Shown: positions 17,315-25,180 of the stretch, one piece after another
Layout of the letters: every line of letters begins with the position of its first letter
Position numbering within the stretch: the first letter of the stretch is position 1
Source: CADCUY01 sp964242735
GTDB taxonomy: Bacteria > Actinomycetota > Actinomycetes > Actinomycetales > Quadrisphaeraceae
DNA: 64,000 bases
Assembly (NCBI GenBank): GCA_964242735.1
Contig: CAXTAK010000007.1
Coordinates: forward strand, 1 to 64,000
Reading direction: 5' to 3'
Notes under the pieces: model-generated
Databases searched by the model: none
Seen by the model: the letters and a program-made list of their open reading frames with translations, nothing else
Told to the model about the DNA's origin: nothing
Position numbers and translations under genes: made by a program

Positions 17315-17837
17315 CAGCGGTGTTCGGGTCGGTCGACGGTCAGGACGTCCCGGCTCGACCCGCGCCCTCCTCGGGCGCCCGCGCAGGGGCCAGGGATGAA
17401 CAGGATGCTGCGGCAGCCGCACGACACGCCGTGCGCGTGGTGGCTGGCGCAGCATCCTGGCCCCGCCAGCACCGCCCACCGGGCGCGTCGAGACCCCCGA
17501 CCGACCCAGCTCGACCTGCCCGTCGTCCTGGTCGGCGCTGGCCCGCCCCAGCTGCCCGGTCCGCCAGGAGACGCGACGTCCTGCGCGGAACGCCGCACCC
17601 GCCCTCCTGGTCACGGCGGATGACGTCAGCGCCGTCCCGCCCGGCGTCGTCACCCCGGCCAGGACTCCGCGTCCGCTTCGACCGGCGCACGTCCGCCGAG
17701 AAGAGGTACCTGCGCGGCATGGCGAGCCTCTGACCCGGCCCGCACCGCTCCGGCGACACCGCCACGGTGCCGCTGTCCGACCAGTTCCCGCGACGCACCG
17801 TCCCCCGCCGTGACCGCAGCCGACACGCGCACCGCAC
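17315..17837. other. Gene-free spacer with strong hairpin and a gene-tail fragment
   Basis: No frame here reads as a convincing gene; the apparent ORFs are Arg/Pro/Ala-rich on both strands. It holds the 18-bp inverted repeat described separately. Near its right end (about 17640-17733) the plus strand encodes a short C-terminal tail, FDRRTSAEKRYLRGMASL. This tail resembles the region after the ATPase core in some actinobacterial AAA-type proteins and could be a relic. The spacer may be decayed DNA. Confidence 0.5.
17401..17459. repeat. Long inverted repeat / stem-loop
   Basis: The left arm 17401-17418 (CAGGATGCTGCGGCAGCC) pairs with 17442-17459 at 17 of 18 positions. Inside the loop a second stem forms between 17418-17423 (CGCACG) and 17430-17435 (CGTGCG). 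A further GGGGCC/GGCCCC pair flanks the outer stem. It is not next to a stop codon on the plus strand (DUF1232 ends about 90 bases upstream) and has no T-run. It may be a structured RNA, a MITE-like relic or a protein-binding site. Confidence 0.7.
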
Positions 17838-19310
17838 TCAGGGCAGGCCCTCGCGGATCGCCCTCCCCAGCAGCGCGATGCCCGGCTCGATGCGGTCCGG
17901 CTGGATGGAGTTGAAGCCCAGCCGGAAGGAGTTCCGCGGGGGCTCCTCACGCAGGTAGTACTGCTCGCCCGGGATCACCAGGACGCCGAGCTCGCGCGCC
18001 CGCGCGCACATCGCGGTGGCGTCGAAGTCCTCTGGCCCCTCGACCCAGAAGCTCAGGCCACCGGTGGGGGTGGTCTTCAACGGCCACGGCAGGTGCTCGT
18101 GCAGCGCGGCGGCGACCGCCTCGCAGCTGCGCTTCAGCTCGTTGCGGTGCGTGCGCAGCGCCCGGTGGAAGTCACCGGAGGTGATGAACAGCGCCAGCGC
18201 CCGCTGGTCGAGGCCGGAGGGGTGCTTGTTCGCCAGGTACCGGCGCTCGCGCAGCTCGGTGATCACCGGTTCCTGCGCCACCACGTAGCCCAGGCGCAGC
18301 GCCGGCGCCAGGAACTTCGAGAACGTGCCGAGGTAGATCACCCGCCCGTTCACGTCGTGGGCGCGCAGCGGTGCGGTCGGGGCGCCGCGGAAGCGGATCT
18401 CGGAGTCGAAGTCGTCCTCGATGACGAGGAAGTCCTTCTCCGCCGCCTGCGCGAGCACCTCGGCGCGCCGGCTGGCGTGCAGCGTCGTGTTGGTCGGGTG
18501 CTGGTGGCTGGGCGTGAGGTACAGCAGGTCGATGTCGGTGCGGTAGTCGGGCCGCACGCCCCGGGCGTCCACGGGGAAGAGCTCCAGCCGGGCACCCGAG
18601 CGGTGGAAGATCCGGGCGGCGTCGACGTAGCCCGGGTCCTCCAGGGCGACGGTGCGGCCCGGGTCGAGCAGCGCCCCGGCGAGCAGCGAGAGCGCCTGCT
18701 GCACCCCCGCGGTGATCAGCACCTGGCCCGGTGCCGCCTCGATGCCCTTGCTGGGCAGCACGTGCGTGAGGATCGCCTCGACGAGGAGCGGGTCGTCAGC
18801 GTCGGCGGAGTCGCGCACGGAGTACACCGCGTGCGCGCGGTCGAAGGCCCGGGCGCTCGCGCGCAGCCACGCGCGCTCGGGGAAGGCGCCGGGGGCGATC
18901 TGCCCCGGCAGGAACGGGTAGGGGTGGTCGAGGTAGTCGGGGTCGCTGACCGACTTCGCCGTCCAGGGGTCGCTCGCGGCGAGCAGGTGGCTCGACCAGT
19001 CCACCCCCGCGCCACCCGACGTGGTGGCGCCCGTGGTGGTCGCCTCCTGCGGTGCGCCCGCCGGGTACAGCCCCGAGCGGGGCTTGCTGACCAGCAGGCC
19101 CTGGGCCGTCAGCTCCTGCAGCGCGGCGTCCACGGTGGTCCGCGAGACCCCGAACATGGCGCTCAGCTGGCGGCTGGAGGGGATCGGCCGGTTCACGGGG
19201 TACTCGCCGCGGTGCAGCGACCTCCCCAGCGCGTCGCGGATCCGCGTGTACAGCGGTCCGGACCCCGCGGCGAGGCTCCACTGCCGGTCGTCGAGGTCGA
19301 TGGGCGCCAC
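17838..19310 (-). CDS. MocR/TauR-type GntR regulator with aminotransferase domain
   Basis: Residues ~15-85 are a GntR winged helix (SGPLYTRIRDALGRSLHRGE, RPIPSSRQLSAMFGVSRTTV). Residues ~130-480 are a fold-type I PLP aminotransferase domain, with the PLP lysine in LGTFSKFLAPALRLGYVV and DDFDSEIRF before it. MocR regulators use PLP-bound small amines as signals. Known members activate GABA, pyridoxal or taurine genes; Rhodobacter TauR controls tpa. Placement downstream of and co-directional with a transaminase/taurine-transport operon supports a TauR-like role. Length (490 aa) is typical. About 34 bases separate it from the SDR gene upstream. Confidence 0.88.
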   Translation of the reverse strand: MAPIDLDDRQWSLAAGSGPLYTRIRDALGRSLHRGEYPVNRPIPSSRQLSAMFGVSRTTVDAALQELTAQGLLVSKPRSGLYPAGAPQEATTTGATTSGGAGVDWSSHLLAASDPWTAKSVSDPDYLDHPYPFLPGQIAPGAFPERAWLRASARAFDRAHAVYSVRDSADADDPLLVEAILTHVLPSKGIEAAPGQVLITAGVQQALSLLAGALLDPGRTVALEDPGYVDAARIFHRSGARLELFPVDARGVRPDYRTDIDLLYLTPSHQHPTNTTLHASRRAEVLAQAAEKDFLVIEDDFDSEIRFRGAPTAPLRAHDVNGRVIYLGTFSKFLAPALRLGYVVAQEPVITELRERRYLANKHPSGLDQRALALFITSGDFHRALRTHRNELKRSCEAVAAALHEHLPWPLKTTPTGGLSFWVEGPEDFDATAMCARARELGVLVIPGEQYYLREEPPRNSFRLGFNSIQPDRIEPGIALLGRAIREGLP

Positions 19311-19344
19311 GGTAATCGGTGCACGCCACCCCGACGACGAGCGT

Positions 19345-20079
19345 TCACCCGGTGCGGTGAACGACCCGCGCGGAGGTCTGGTCGCGGGCCAGCAGCAGCA
19401 CCTGGTCGACGTTGACGTGCGGCGGGCGGGTCGCGACCCACGCCACGGTGTCGGCGACGTCGCCAGCGGTCAGCGGCGTGGTGCCGGCGTAGACGGCGTC
19501 GGCCTTCGCCTGGTCGCCCCTGAAGCGCGCGAGGCTGAAGTCGGTCTGCACCATGCCGGGGTCGATCTGGCACACCCGCACCGGTTGCCCGAACATCTCC
19601 AGGCGCAGCACCCGGCTGAGGGCGGTCACCCCGTGCTTGGCAGCGTTGTACCCGCCCCCGCCGGCGTACGGCTCGCGGCCGGCGACCGAGCCGATGGTGA
19701 TCACCTGCCCGTCGCCGGAGGCGACCAGCGCGGGCAGCAGCGCCTGGGTGACGCGCAGGGTCCCGAGCACGTTGACCTCGTACATCGCGCGCCAGTCCTC
19801 CACGTCCGCCTCCGCCACCGACTCGGCGCCCACCGCACCGCCGGCGTTGTTCACCAGGACGTCGCACCGCTCCAGGGCCGCCGCGAAGGCGGCGACCGAG
19901 TCCGGGTCGGTCACGTCGAGCTCGCGTGCGGTCCCGCCGCAGGCGGCGGCGACCTCCCGGAGCCGGTCCATCCGCCGCGCCCCCAGCACCACGTCGAAGC
20001 CCGCGGCGGCCAGGGCCGTCGCCGTCGCCGCGCCGATGCCGCTGCTAGCACCGGTGACCACCGCGGTGCCCCGGCTCAC
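19345..20079 (-). CDS. SDR oxidoreductase, possible sulfoacetaldehyde reductase
   Basis: A 244-residue classical short-chain dehydrogenase. It has TGASSGIG (cofactor loop), LVNNAGG, and the catalytic Tyr-x3-Lys in GYNAAKHG. GARRMDR after the second strand favours NADP(H). The GTG start overlaps the tauA-like stop by four bases, so it is the last gene of the taurine operon. By analogy with IsfD, an SDR encoded with Tpa in other bacteria, it may reduce sulfoacetaldehyde to isethionate. This specificity is inferred from context only; YdfG/serine-type reductases look similar. Confidence 0.85.
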   Translation of the reverse strand: MSRGTAVVTGASSGIGAATATALAAAGFDVVLGARRMDRLREVAAACGGTARELDVTDPDSVAAFAAALERCDVLVNNAGGAVGAESVAEADVEDWRAMYEVNVLGTLRVTQALLPALVASGDGQVITIGSVAGREPYAGGGGYNAAKHGVTALSRVLRLEMFGQPVRVCQIDPGMVQTDFSLARFRGDQAKADAVYAGTTPLTAGDVADTVAWVATRPPHVNVDQVLLLARDQTSARVVHRTG

Positions 20080-21143
20080 GAGGCGGTGACAGCGGCGATG
20101 GAGTCGGTGTGCAGCGCGGCGGTGTACTCCTGCGCCGGCAGCGCCCCGTCGATCTGGCCCTCGGCGGCGAGGAAGGCCGCGGTGTCGGCGAGCACCGGCC
20201 CCAGCGGGCCGCCGAAGTACTGGCTCTGCTGGTCGGCGGCGCGCAGGTAGGTCGTTCCCGCGAGCTGGTCCTCCACCACGGCGGTCTCGGTGCCCATCTC
20301 GGCTGCGATCGACTCCGCCGCCGCCGCCGGGTCCTCGAGGATCAGCTGCACGGCCCAGTCCTGGGCGCGGGTCCACTGCTCCATGAACGCGGGGTTGGCG
20401 TCGACGAAGTCCGTCGTGGCCGCGGAGAGGTCGAAGGTGGGCGCCCCCGCGGCGCTGACGTCGAGGCCGGAGACGATCTGCGTGCCGTCGGCGAGCAGCT
20501 CCGACAGCGTCGGGTCCCAGATGTACGCGGCGTCGACCTGGTCGCCCTGCCACGCGCCGAGGATCGCGTCGGGCGCGAGGTTGATCACCTGCACGTCGGT
20601 GGCCGGGTCGAGCCCGGCGTCCCGCAGCGCCGCGAGGAGGCTGAAGTGGGCGGTGGAGCTGAAGGGCACCCCGATGCGGGCGCCGACGAGGTCCTCGACG
20701 CCGGTGGCGCCCGCGTCCTTCGCGACCAGGGCCTCGCCGTCGCCGATGACGTCCTGCACCCACACCACCTGCACGTCGAGGTCCAGCGGGGCCGACAGGG
20801 CCCTGACGGTGGGGCTCGACCCGGCGGTGCCGAGGTCGAGGGAGCCCGCGCCGAACGCCTGCACGACGTCGCCCCCGGAGGCGTACTGGGTCCAGGTGAT
20901 GTCCGCGTTCGGCATGCACGCCTCCAGCACCCCGCGGTCCTTCACCACGAGGTCGCCGGAGGGCAGGACCTGGTGGCCCAGGCGCACCGGGCCGGTCACG
21001 GACTCGTCTCCTTCCCACGGGCAGGCGGTGGACGGCGCGCCGGCGGAGGCCGAGGCGGCGCTCTCCGCGGCGCTGGCGCATCCGGTGGGGCCGAGCGCCG
21101 CGATGGTGATGACGGCAGCGAGGGCCGGGGTGGGGAGCTTCAC
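20076..21143 (-). CDS. tauA: Taurine/nitrate-type ABC transporter substrate-binding lipoprotein
   Basis: A 355-residue binding protein. Its lipobox is LGPTGC (Cys22), so after processing it is anchored to the outer face of the membrane. The TauA/SsuA-like fold shows as VRLGHQVLPSGDLVVKDRG, FGAGSLDLGTAGSSPTVRAL and DLVGARIGVPFSSTAHFSLL. GTG start with GGAAGG eight bases upstream, 52 bases after the ATPase gene. Substrate is inferred as taurine from the adjacent transaminase; other sulfonates are possible. Confidence 0.85.
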   Translation of the reverse strand: MKLPTPALAAVITIAALGPTGCASAAESAASASAGAPSTACPWEGDESVTGPVRLGHQVLPSGDLVVKDRGVLEACMPNADITWTQYASGGDVVQAFGAGSLDLGTAGSSPTVRALSAPLDLDVQVVWVQDVIGDGEALVAKDAGATGVEDLVGARIGVPFSSTAHFSLLAALRDAGLDPATDVQVINLAPDAILGAWQGDQVDAAYIWDPTLSELLADGTQIVSGLDVSAAGAPTFDLSAATTDFVDANPAFMEQWTRAQDWAVQLILEDPAAAAESIAAEMGTETAVVEDQLAGTTYLRAADQQSQYFGGPLGPVLADTAAFLAAEGQIDGALPAQEYTAALHTDSIAAVTAS

Positions 21144-21195
21144 GAGGGTGCCTTCCGATCGTTTCGGTGGTGCGGGGGGACGTCGCGGGGCGGCG

Positions 21196-21984
21196 TCAGC
21201 GGACGGCCGCGCGCGGGCGGTCGGAGGCGCCGTGGATGCTGGTCGCGACCTGGTCGCGCAGGGCCACGAACGCCGGCAGCGAGCGCAGCTCCGGCCCGGA
21301 GCGGTCGTCCCCGAGGCTCACGGGCAGGTCCAGGACGACGCGGCCGGGGCGCGCGCTCATCACCAGCACGCGGGTGCCCAGGTAGACGGCCTCCTCCACG
21401 TCGTGCGTGATGAAGAAGACGGTCTTGCGGCCCTCGCGCCAGATCTGCAGCAGCTCGTCCTGCATCCGCCCGCGCGTGATCGCGTCGAGGGCCCCGAAGG
21501 GCTCGTCCATGAGGATGATCTGCGGGTCGTTGGTGAGCACGCGGGCGATCTGGCAGCGCTGCTGCATGCCGCCGGAGAGCTCGTAGGGCTTGCGGTCCAT
21601 GAACTGGTCCAGGCCCACCGCGGCGAGTAAGTGCTCGGCCCTGGCCCGGCGCTGTGCGCCGCCCACCCCCCGCAGGCGGGGCCCGAGCTCGACGTTGGCC
21701 CGCACCGTCATCCACGGGAAGAGGTTGGGCTGCTGGAAGACGACGCCGCGATCGGCGCCCGGCCCGGTGACCAGCGCGCCGTCGACCCGGACCTCCCCGG
21801 TGGTCGGTGCGTGGAAGCCGGCGAGCATGTCCATCACCGTGCTCTTGCCGCACCCCGACGGGCCGACGATGCACACGAACTCCCCGGGCTCCACCGCCAG
21901 GGACGTCTCGGTCACCGCCTGCACCGCGTCGCCGCTGTCGGTGGTGTACGTCTTGGTGACGGCCTCGAGGGTGACGGCGCTCAT
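21196..21984 (-). CDS. tauB: Taurine/nitrate-type ABC transporter ATP-binding protein
   Basis: A 262-residue ABC ATPase. Walker A is GPSGCGKST, the Q-loop is VFQQPNLFPWMTV, the signature is LSGGMQQRCQIARVL, Walker B is IILMDEPFGALD, and the switch His is in FFITHDVEEAVYL. The second half matches TauB/SsuB proteins. The ATG start overlaps the permease stop by four bases (ATGA). Confidence 0.9.
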   Translation of the reverse strand: MSAVTLEAVTKTYTTDSGDAVQAVTETSLAVEPGEFVCIVGPSGCGKSTVMDMLAGFHAPTTGEVRVDGALVTGPGADRGVVFQQPNLFPWMTVRANVELGPRLRGVGGAQRRARAEHLLAAVGLDQFMDRKPYELSGGMQQRCQIARVLTNDPQIILMDEPFGALDAITRGRMQDELLQIWREGRKTVFFITHDVEEAVYLGTRVLVMSARPGRVVLDLPVSLGDDRSGPELRSLPAFVALRDQVATSIHGASDRPRAAVR

Positions 21985-22874
21985 GCCCGCCCGTGCCAGG
22001 GGACCAGGAGGTTGCCGACGAGCCGGATCACCGCGTCGAGGGTGACCGCCGCCAGGCCGATGACGATGATGCAGGCGATGACCAGGGGTGTCTGCAGCTG
22101 CGTGCCGGCGACGTAGGCCAGCCCCCCGATGCCGGGGATGCCGTTGTTCAGCTCGGCCGCGACGACAGTCGTCCACGCGAAGCCGACCGCCACGCGGGTG
22201 CCGTCGACGATCGAGGGCAGGCTCGAGGGCAGCACCACGTGGCGCAGCACCTGCCAGCGCGAGGCGCCGAGGGACTGCACGGCGTGGATGCGGGTCTCCC
22301 GGATGCCGCGGACGCCGGCGATCGTCGCCATCGCGATCGGGGGGAAGGCGGCGAGGAAGAGCAGCCAGACCTTCGAGACGTCGCCGATGCCGAACCACAC
22401 GATGAGCAGGCCGATGTAACCCAGCGGGGGCAGCGCGCGCAGGAAGGCCAGGTACGGCTCGAGGACCGTCGCCACGGGCCTGACCGCGCCCATGGCGAAG
22501 CCGAGCGCGATGCCGACGACGATCGCCGCCGAGACGCCCGCGGCGATGCGCTGGAGGCTGGCGAGCAGGTGCTCCCACAGGAAGAAGTCCTGCTCGCCGC
22601 AGACGGTGCGGGCGACGCCCTCGCTGACGGGGTGGCAGGTGTTGGCGCGCACGAAGGCCGCGCCCACCGCCGCCGGGCCGGGCAGGAACAGCGGCTCGAC
22701 CAGGCGGGCGGCGGTGACGGCCCACCACAGCGCCACCACCACCGCGAGGACGGCGAGCGGGACGCCGAGGGACCGGGCGCTGCGGCCACGGCCGCGTCGC
22801 CGGGACGGCGCAGGCGGCGGGGGGACTGCGGGCGCGGCCCGCGCCACGGATCCCGGGGCGATCGAGGTGCTCAC
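21981..22874 (-). CDS. tauC: Taurine/nitrate-type ABC transporter permease
   Basis: A 297-residue permease with about six membrane helices. The cytoplasmic EAA loop reads VQSLGASRWQVLRHVVLPSS. TauC/SsuC-family features include LRALPPLGYIGLLIVWFGIG and IPGIGGLAYVAGTQL. The N-terminus is a Pro/Arg-rich cytoplasmic tail (SRRRGRGRSARS). GTG start overlaps the transaminase stop by four bases, indicating translational coupling. Confidence 0.9.
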   Translation of the reverse strand: MSTSIAPGSVARAAPAVPPPPAPSRRRGRGRSARSLGVPLAVLAVVVALWWAVTAARLVEPLFLPGPAAVGAAFVRANTCHPVSEGVARTVCGEQDFFLWEHLLASLQRIAAGVSAAIVVGIALGFAMGAVRPVATVLEPYLAFLRALPPLGYIGLLIVWFGIGDVSKVWLLFLAAFPPIAMATIAGVRGIRETRIHAVQSLGASRWQVLRHVVLPSSLPSIVDGTRVAVGFAWTTVVAAELNNGIPGIGGLAYVAGTQLQTPLVIACIIVIGLAAVTLDAVIRLVGNLLVPWHGRA

Positions 22875-24229
22875 GCCGCGGCGCCGGCGGTGGTGTGCGA
22901 GTCGGCCACGTCGAGGGCTGCGTCGAGCAGGGCGAGGCCCTCCTTCGCCTCGGCGGCGGTGATGGTCAGGGGCGGGGCGAGGTGGATGCGGTGCATGTTG
23001 GCGAAGACCAGCAGGCCGTGGGCCCTGGCTGCGGCGTTCGTGGCGGTGATGGCCTCGTTCGCCGTGCCGTAGGGGCTCAGCGGCTCCTTCGTGGCGCGGT
23101 CCCGCACCAGGTCGAGGGCCCAGAAGGCCCCCAGCCCGCGGACCTCGCCGATGCTGGGGTGGCGCCGGGCGAGGTCGGCCAGGCCGGGCCCGAGCACGGT
23201 CTCCCCGATGTGCGCGGCGTTCTCCACGATGCCCTCCTCGGCCATCGCGGTGATCGTGGCGACAGCGGCGGCGCAGGCGAGCGGGTGACCGGAGTAGGTC
23301 AGGCCCCCGGGGTAGGCCCGGTCGGCGAACGTGGCGGCCACGGCGTCGGAGATCAGCACCCCGCCGAGCGGCACGTACCCGGAGGTGACCCCCTTGGCGA
23401 AGGCGATGAGGTCGGGGACGACGTCGTAGTGCTCGACGGCGAACCACCGCCCCGTGCGCCCGAAGCCGACCATCACCTCGTCGGCGATCATGACGATGCC
23501 GTAGCGGTCGCAGATCTCGCGGACACCGGTCAGGTACCCGGGCGGGGGCACGATCACGCCGGCCGTCCCGGGGACGGTCTCGGTGATCAGCGCCGCGAAC
23601 GACGCCGGGCCCTCGAAGCGGATGACCTGCTCGAGGTGCGCCAGCGCCCGCTCGCACTCCTGCTCCGGTGTGGTGGCGTGGAACTCGCTGCGGTAGAGGA
23701 ACGGGCCGAAGTGGTGGACGACGCCGGAGGTGCCGCGGTCGATCTGCCAGCGGCGGGGGTCACCGGTGAGGTTCAGGGCGGTCTCGGTGCCGCCGTGGTA
23801 GCTGCGGTACTGCGCGAGCACCTTGTGGCGGCCGGTGTGCAGCCGGGCCATCCGCACCGCGTGCTCGACGGCGTCGGCGCCGCCGCTGGTGAAGAACACC
23901 GCGTCCAGGCCCTCGGGGGCGCGTTCGGCGATCAGCTGCGCGGCCCGCGACCTGGGCGCGACGGCGTAGGCGGGGGCGATGGTGCACAGCTGGTCGGCCT
24001 GGTCCTTGATGGCCTGGATGACCCCGGGGTGCTGGTGGCCGATGTTGGTGTAGATCAGCTGGGAGGAGAAGTCGAGGTACCGGGTGCCGTCGGCGTCCCA
24101 GAGGTGGCAGCCCTCGGCCCGGGCGACGACCATGGGGTCGAGGTCGCGCTGGGCGCTCCAGGAGTGGAAGACGTGGGCGCGGTCGAGCTCGTAGGTGGTG
24201 CGACCGGCGGGGTCGACGGGTGCGGGCAC
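22871..24229 (-). CDS. tpa: Class III aminotransferase, probable taurine-pyruvate transaminase
   Basis: A 452-residue PLP enzyme. Substrate-channel and PLP motifs are FFTSGGADAVEHAVRMAR, YRSYHGGTETALNLTG, IADEVMVGFGRTGRW and the Schiff-base lysine in LIAFAKGVTSGYVPLGG. Class III omega-transaminases act on terminal amines; with adjacent taurine-type ABC genes and a MocR regulator, taurine to sulfoacetaldehyde is the best guess. First gene of the operon. GTG start with GGAAGGAG seven bases upstream. Confidence 0.85.
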   Translation of the reverse strand: MPAPVDPAGRTTYELDRAHVFHSWSAQRDLDPMVVARAEGCHLWDADGTRYLDFSSQLIYTNIGHQHPGVIQAIKDQADQLCTIAPAYAVAPRSRAAQLIAERAPEGLDAVFFTSGGADAVEHAVRMARLHTGRHKVLAQYRSYHGGTETALNLTGDPRRWQIDRGTSGVVHHFGPFLYRSEFHATTPEQECERALAHLEQVIRFEGPASFAALITETVPGTAGVIVPPPGYLTGVREICDRYGIVMIADEVMVGFGRTGRWFAVEHYDVVPDLIAFAKGVTSGYVPLGGVLISDAVAATFADRAYPGGLTYSGHPLACAAAVATITAMAEEGIVENAAHIGETVLGPGLADLARRHPSIGEVRGLGAFWALDLVRDRATKEPLSPYGTANEAITATNAAARAHGLLVFANMHRIHLAPPLTITAAEAKEGLALLDAALDVADSHTTAGAAA

Positions 24230-24294
24230 GGTGGGCTCCTTCCGCGAGCGGCGCTGAGGGGAGCCTCCATCATCACCGGGCGGTACGGCGGGCA

Positions 24295-24328
24295 GAAGGT
24301 CCAGGGCGGTCGTTTCCGAGCGGACCAG
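24295..24328 (-). promoter_or_regulatory. Possible TauR-type operator upstream of tpa
   Basis: Reading toward tpa, CTGGACCTTC (24304-24295) matches 8 of 10 positions of CTGGACYTAA, which I recall as the direct-repeat site bound by Rhodobacter TauR. A weaker CTGGTCC lies 24 bases further upstream. Both are about 65-100 bases before the GTG start, suitable for an activator. This is a pattern match only. Confidence 0.25.
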
Positions 24329-24437
24329 CCGTTACGTGGCCGTCACGTCGTCACACGGCCGTAGCACGGGCCCCGGGACGCGCGCCCGGAAGTTCCTGTG
24401 CGTGAACCCATGACGTCGGCGTGTCACCATCGCCAGT

Positions 24438-25040
24438 GACGTCCCGGCGCAGCCCGGGCGTCGGGACGGCCCTGCACGGGCCGAGCGACGCGCAGCACGC
24501 ACGTCCGTCCTCCCGGACCTCGACGCGGTGCCGCACCCGTCGGTGGCCGACGCGCACCGCGGGGCCCGCACCGACGACCTCCGGCCTGCCCGACCGCCGC
24601 ACCCTGTACGAGGTCTGCGACCGCATCGTCCCCTCCGCCACCCGGTGCGCGCCGGTGTCGCTGCTGCTGCTCGACCTCGACCCCTTCGAGGAGGTCGACG
24701 ACTCCCTCGGGCACGCCGCCGGCGCCGACCCGTTCGTGCGGGTCGCCCAGCGCCTGACCGGGCCGTGCGGGGGCCCGGGCGTGGTCACCGGCCCCGGCGG
24801 CGACGAGTCCGCCCCCGTCCTGCCCGCGCCCGGCACGCTGCCGCCGTGGCCTCGGCGAGGGGGTGCGCGCAGCGCTCGCGACGCCGCTCACGGTCTTCGA
24901 GACCCACCGGCACGCCGACGCCAGGACCGGGGTGGTCACCGCGACGTCGCCGGTGGACGCGCGCAGCGAGCTCCTGCGCCGCGCCGACATCGCGATGTGC
25001 GGCGCCGAGCGCGACCGCTCCGGCCGTCGCGACCGAGGAC
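24438..25040 (+). pseudogene. GGDEF (diguanylate cyclase) gene with two frameshifts
   Basis: Three reading frames are needed to rebuild one GGDEF domain. The first ends in HRGARTDDL near base 24580. The second begins SGLPDRRTLYEVCDRI, continues VSLLLLDLDPFEEVDDSLGH, and ends near 24850 after GPGGDES, the position of the GGDEF signature. The third (from about 24863) carries ELLRRADIAMCGAERD, the typical domain end. Active-site F is replaced by S and the frame is broken twice, so it is almost certainly non-functional. Errors in GC-rich sequence could explain part. Confidence 0.7.
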
Positions 25041-25180
25041 GACCCGGCGGCGTCACCCGACCGCCTGGGCGCCCCCGGTGCCACCGCCGCAGGCCCCGTC
25101 GTGGCCGGAGGGTGGTGTGCTCACCGCGCCGGTGGTCAGCGGCGCCCAGCGCCAGCGGCGCGGTGCCGGGGGACGGCGGT

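Noticed and set aside
17340..17837. A minus-strand frame of 165 codons in the spacer before tauR
   Set aside because: Repetitive Arg/Gly/Ala with no motif or ribosome-binding site; the spacer is better described as gene-free.
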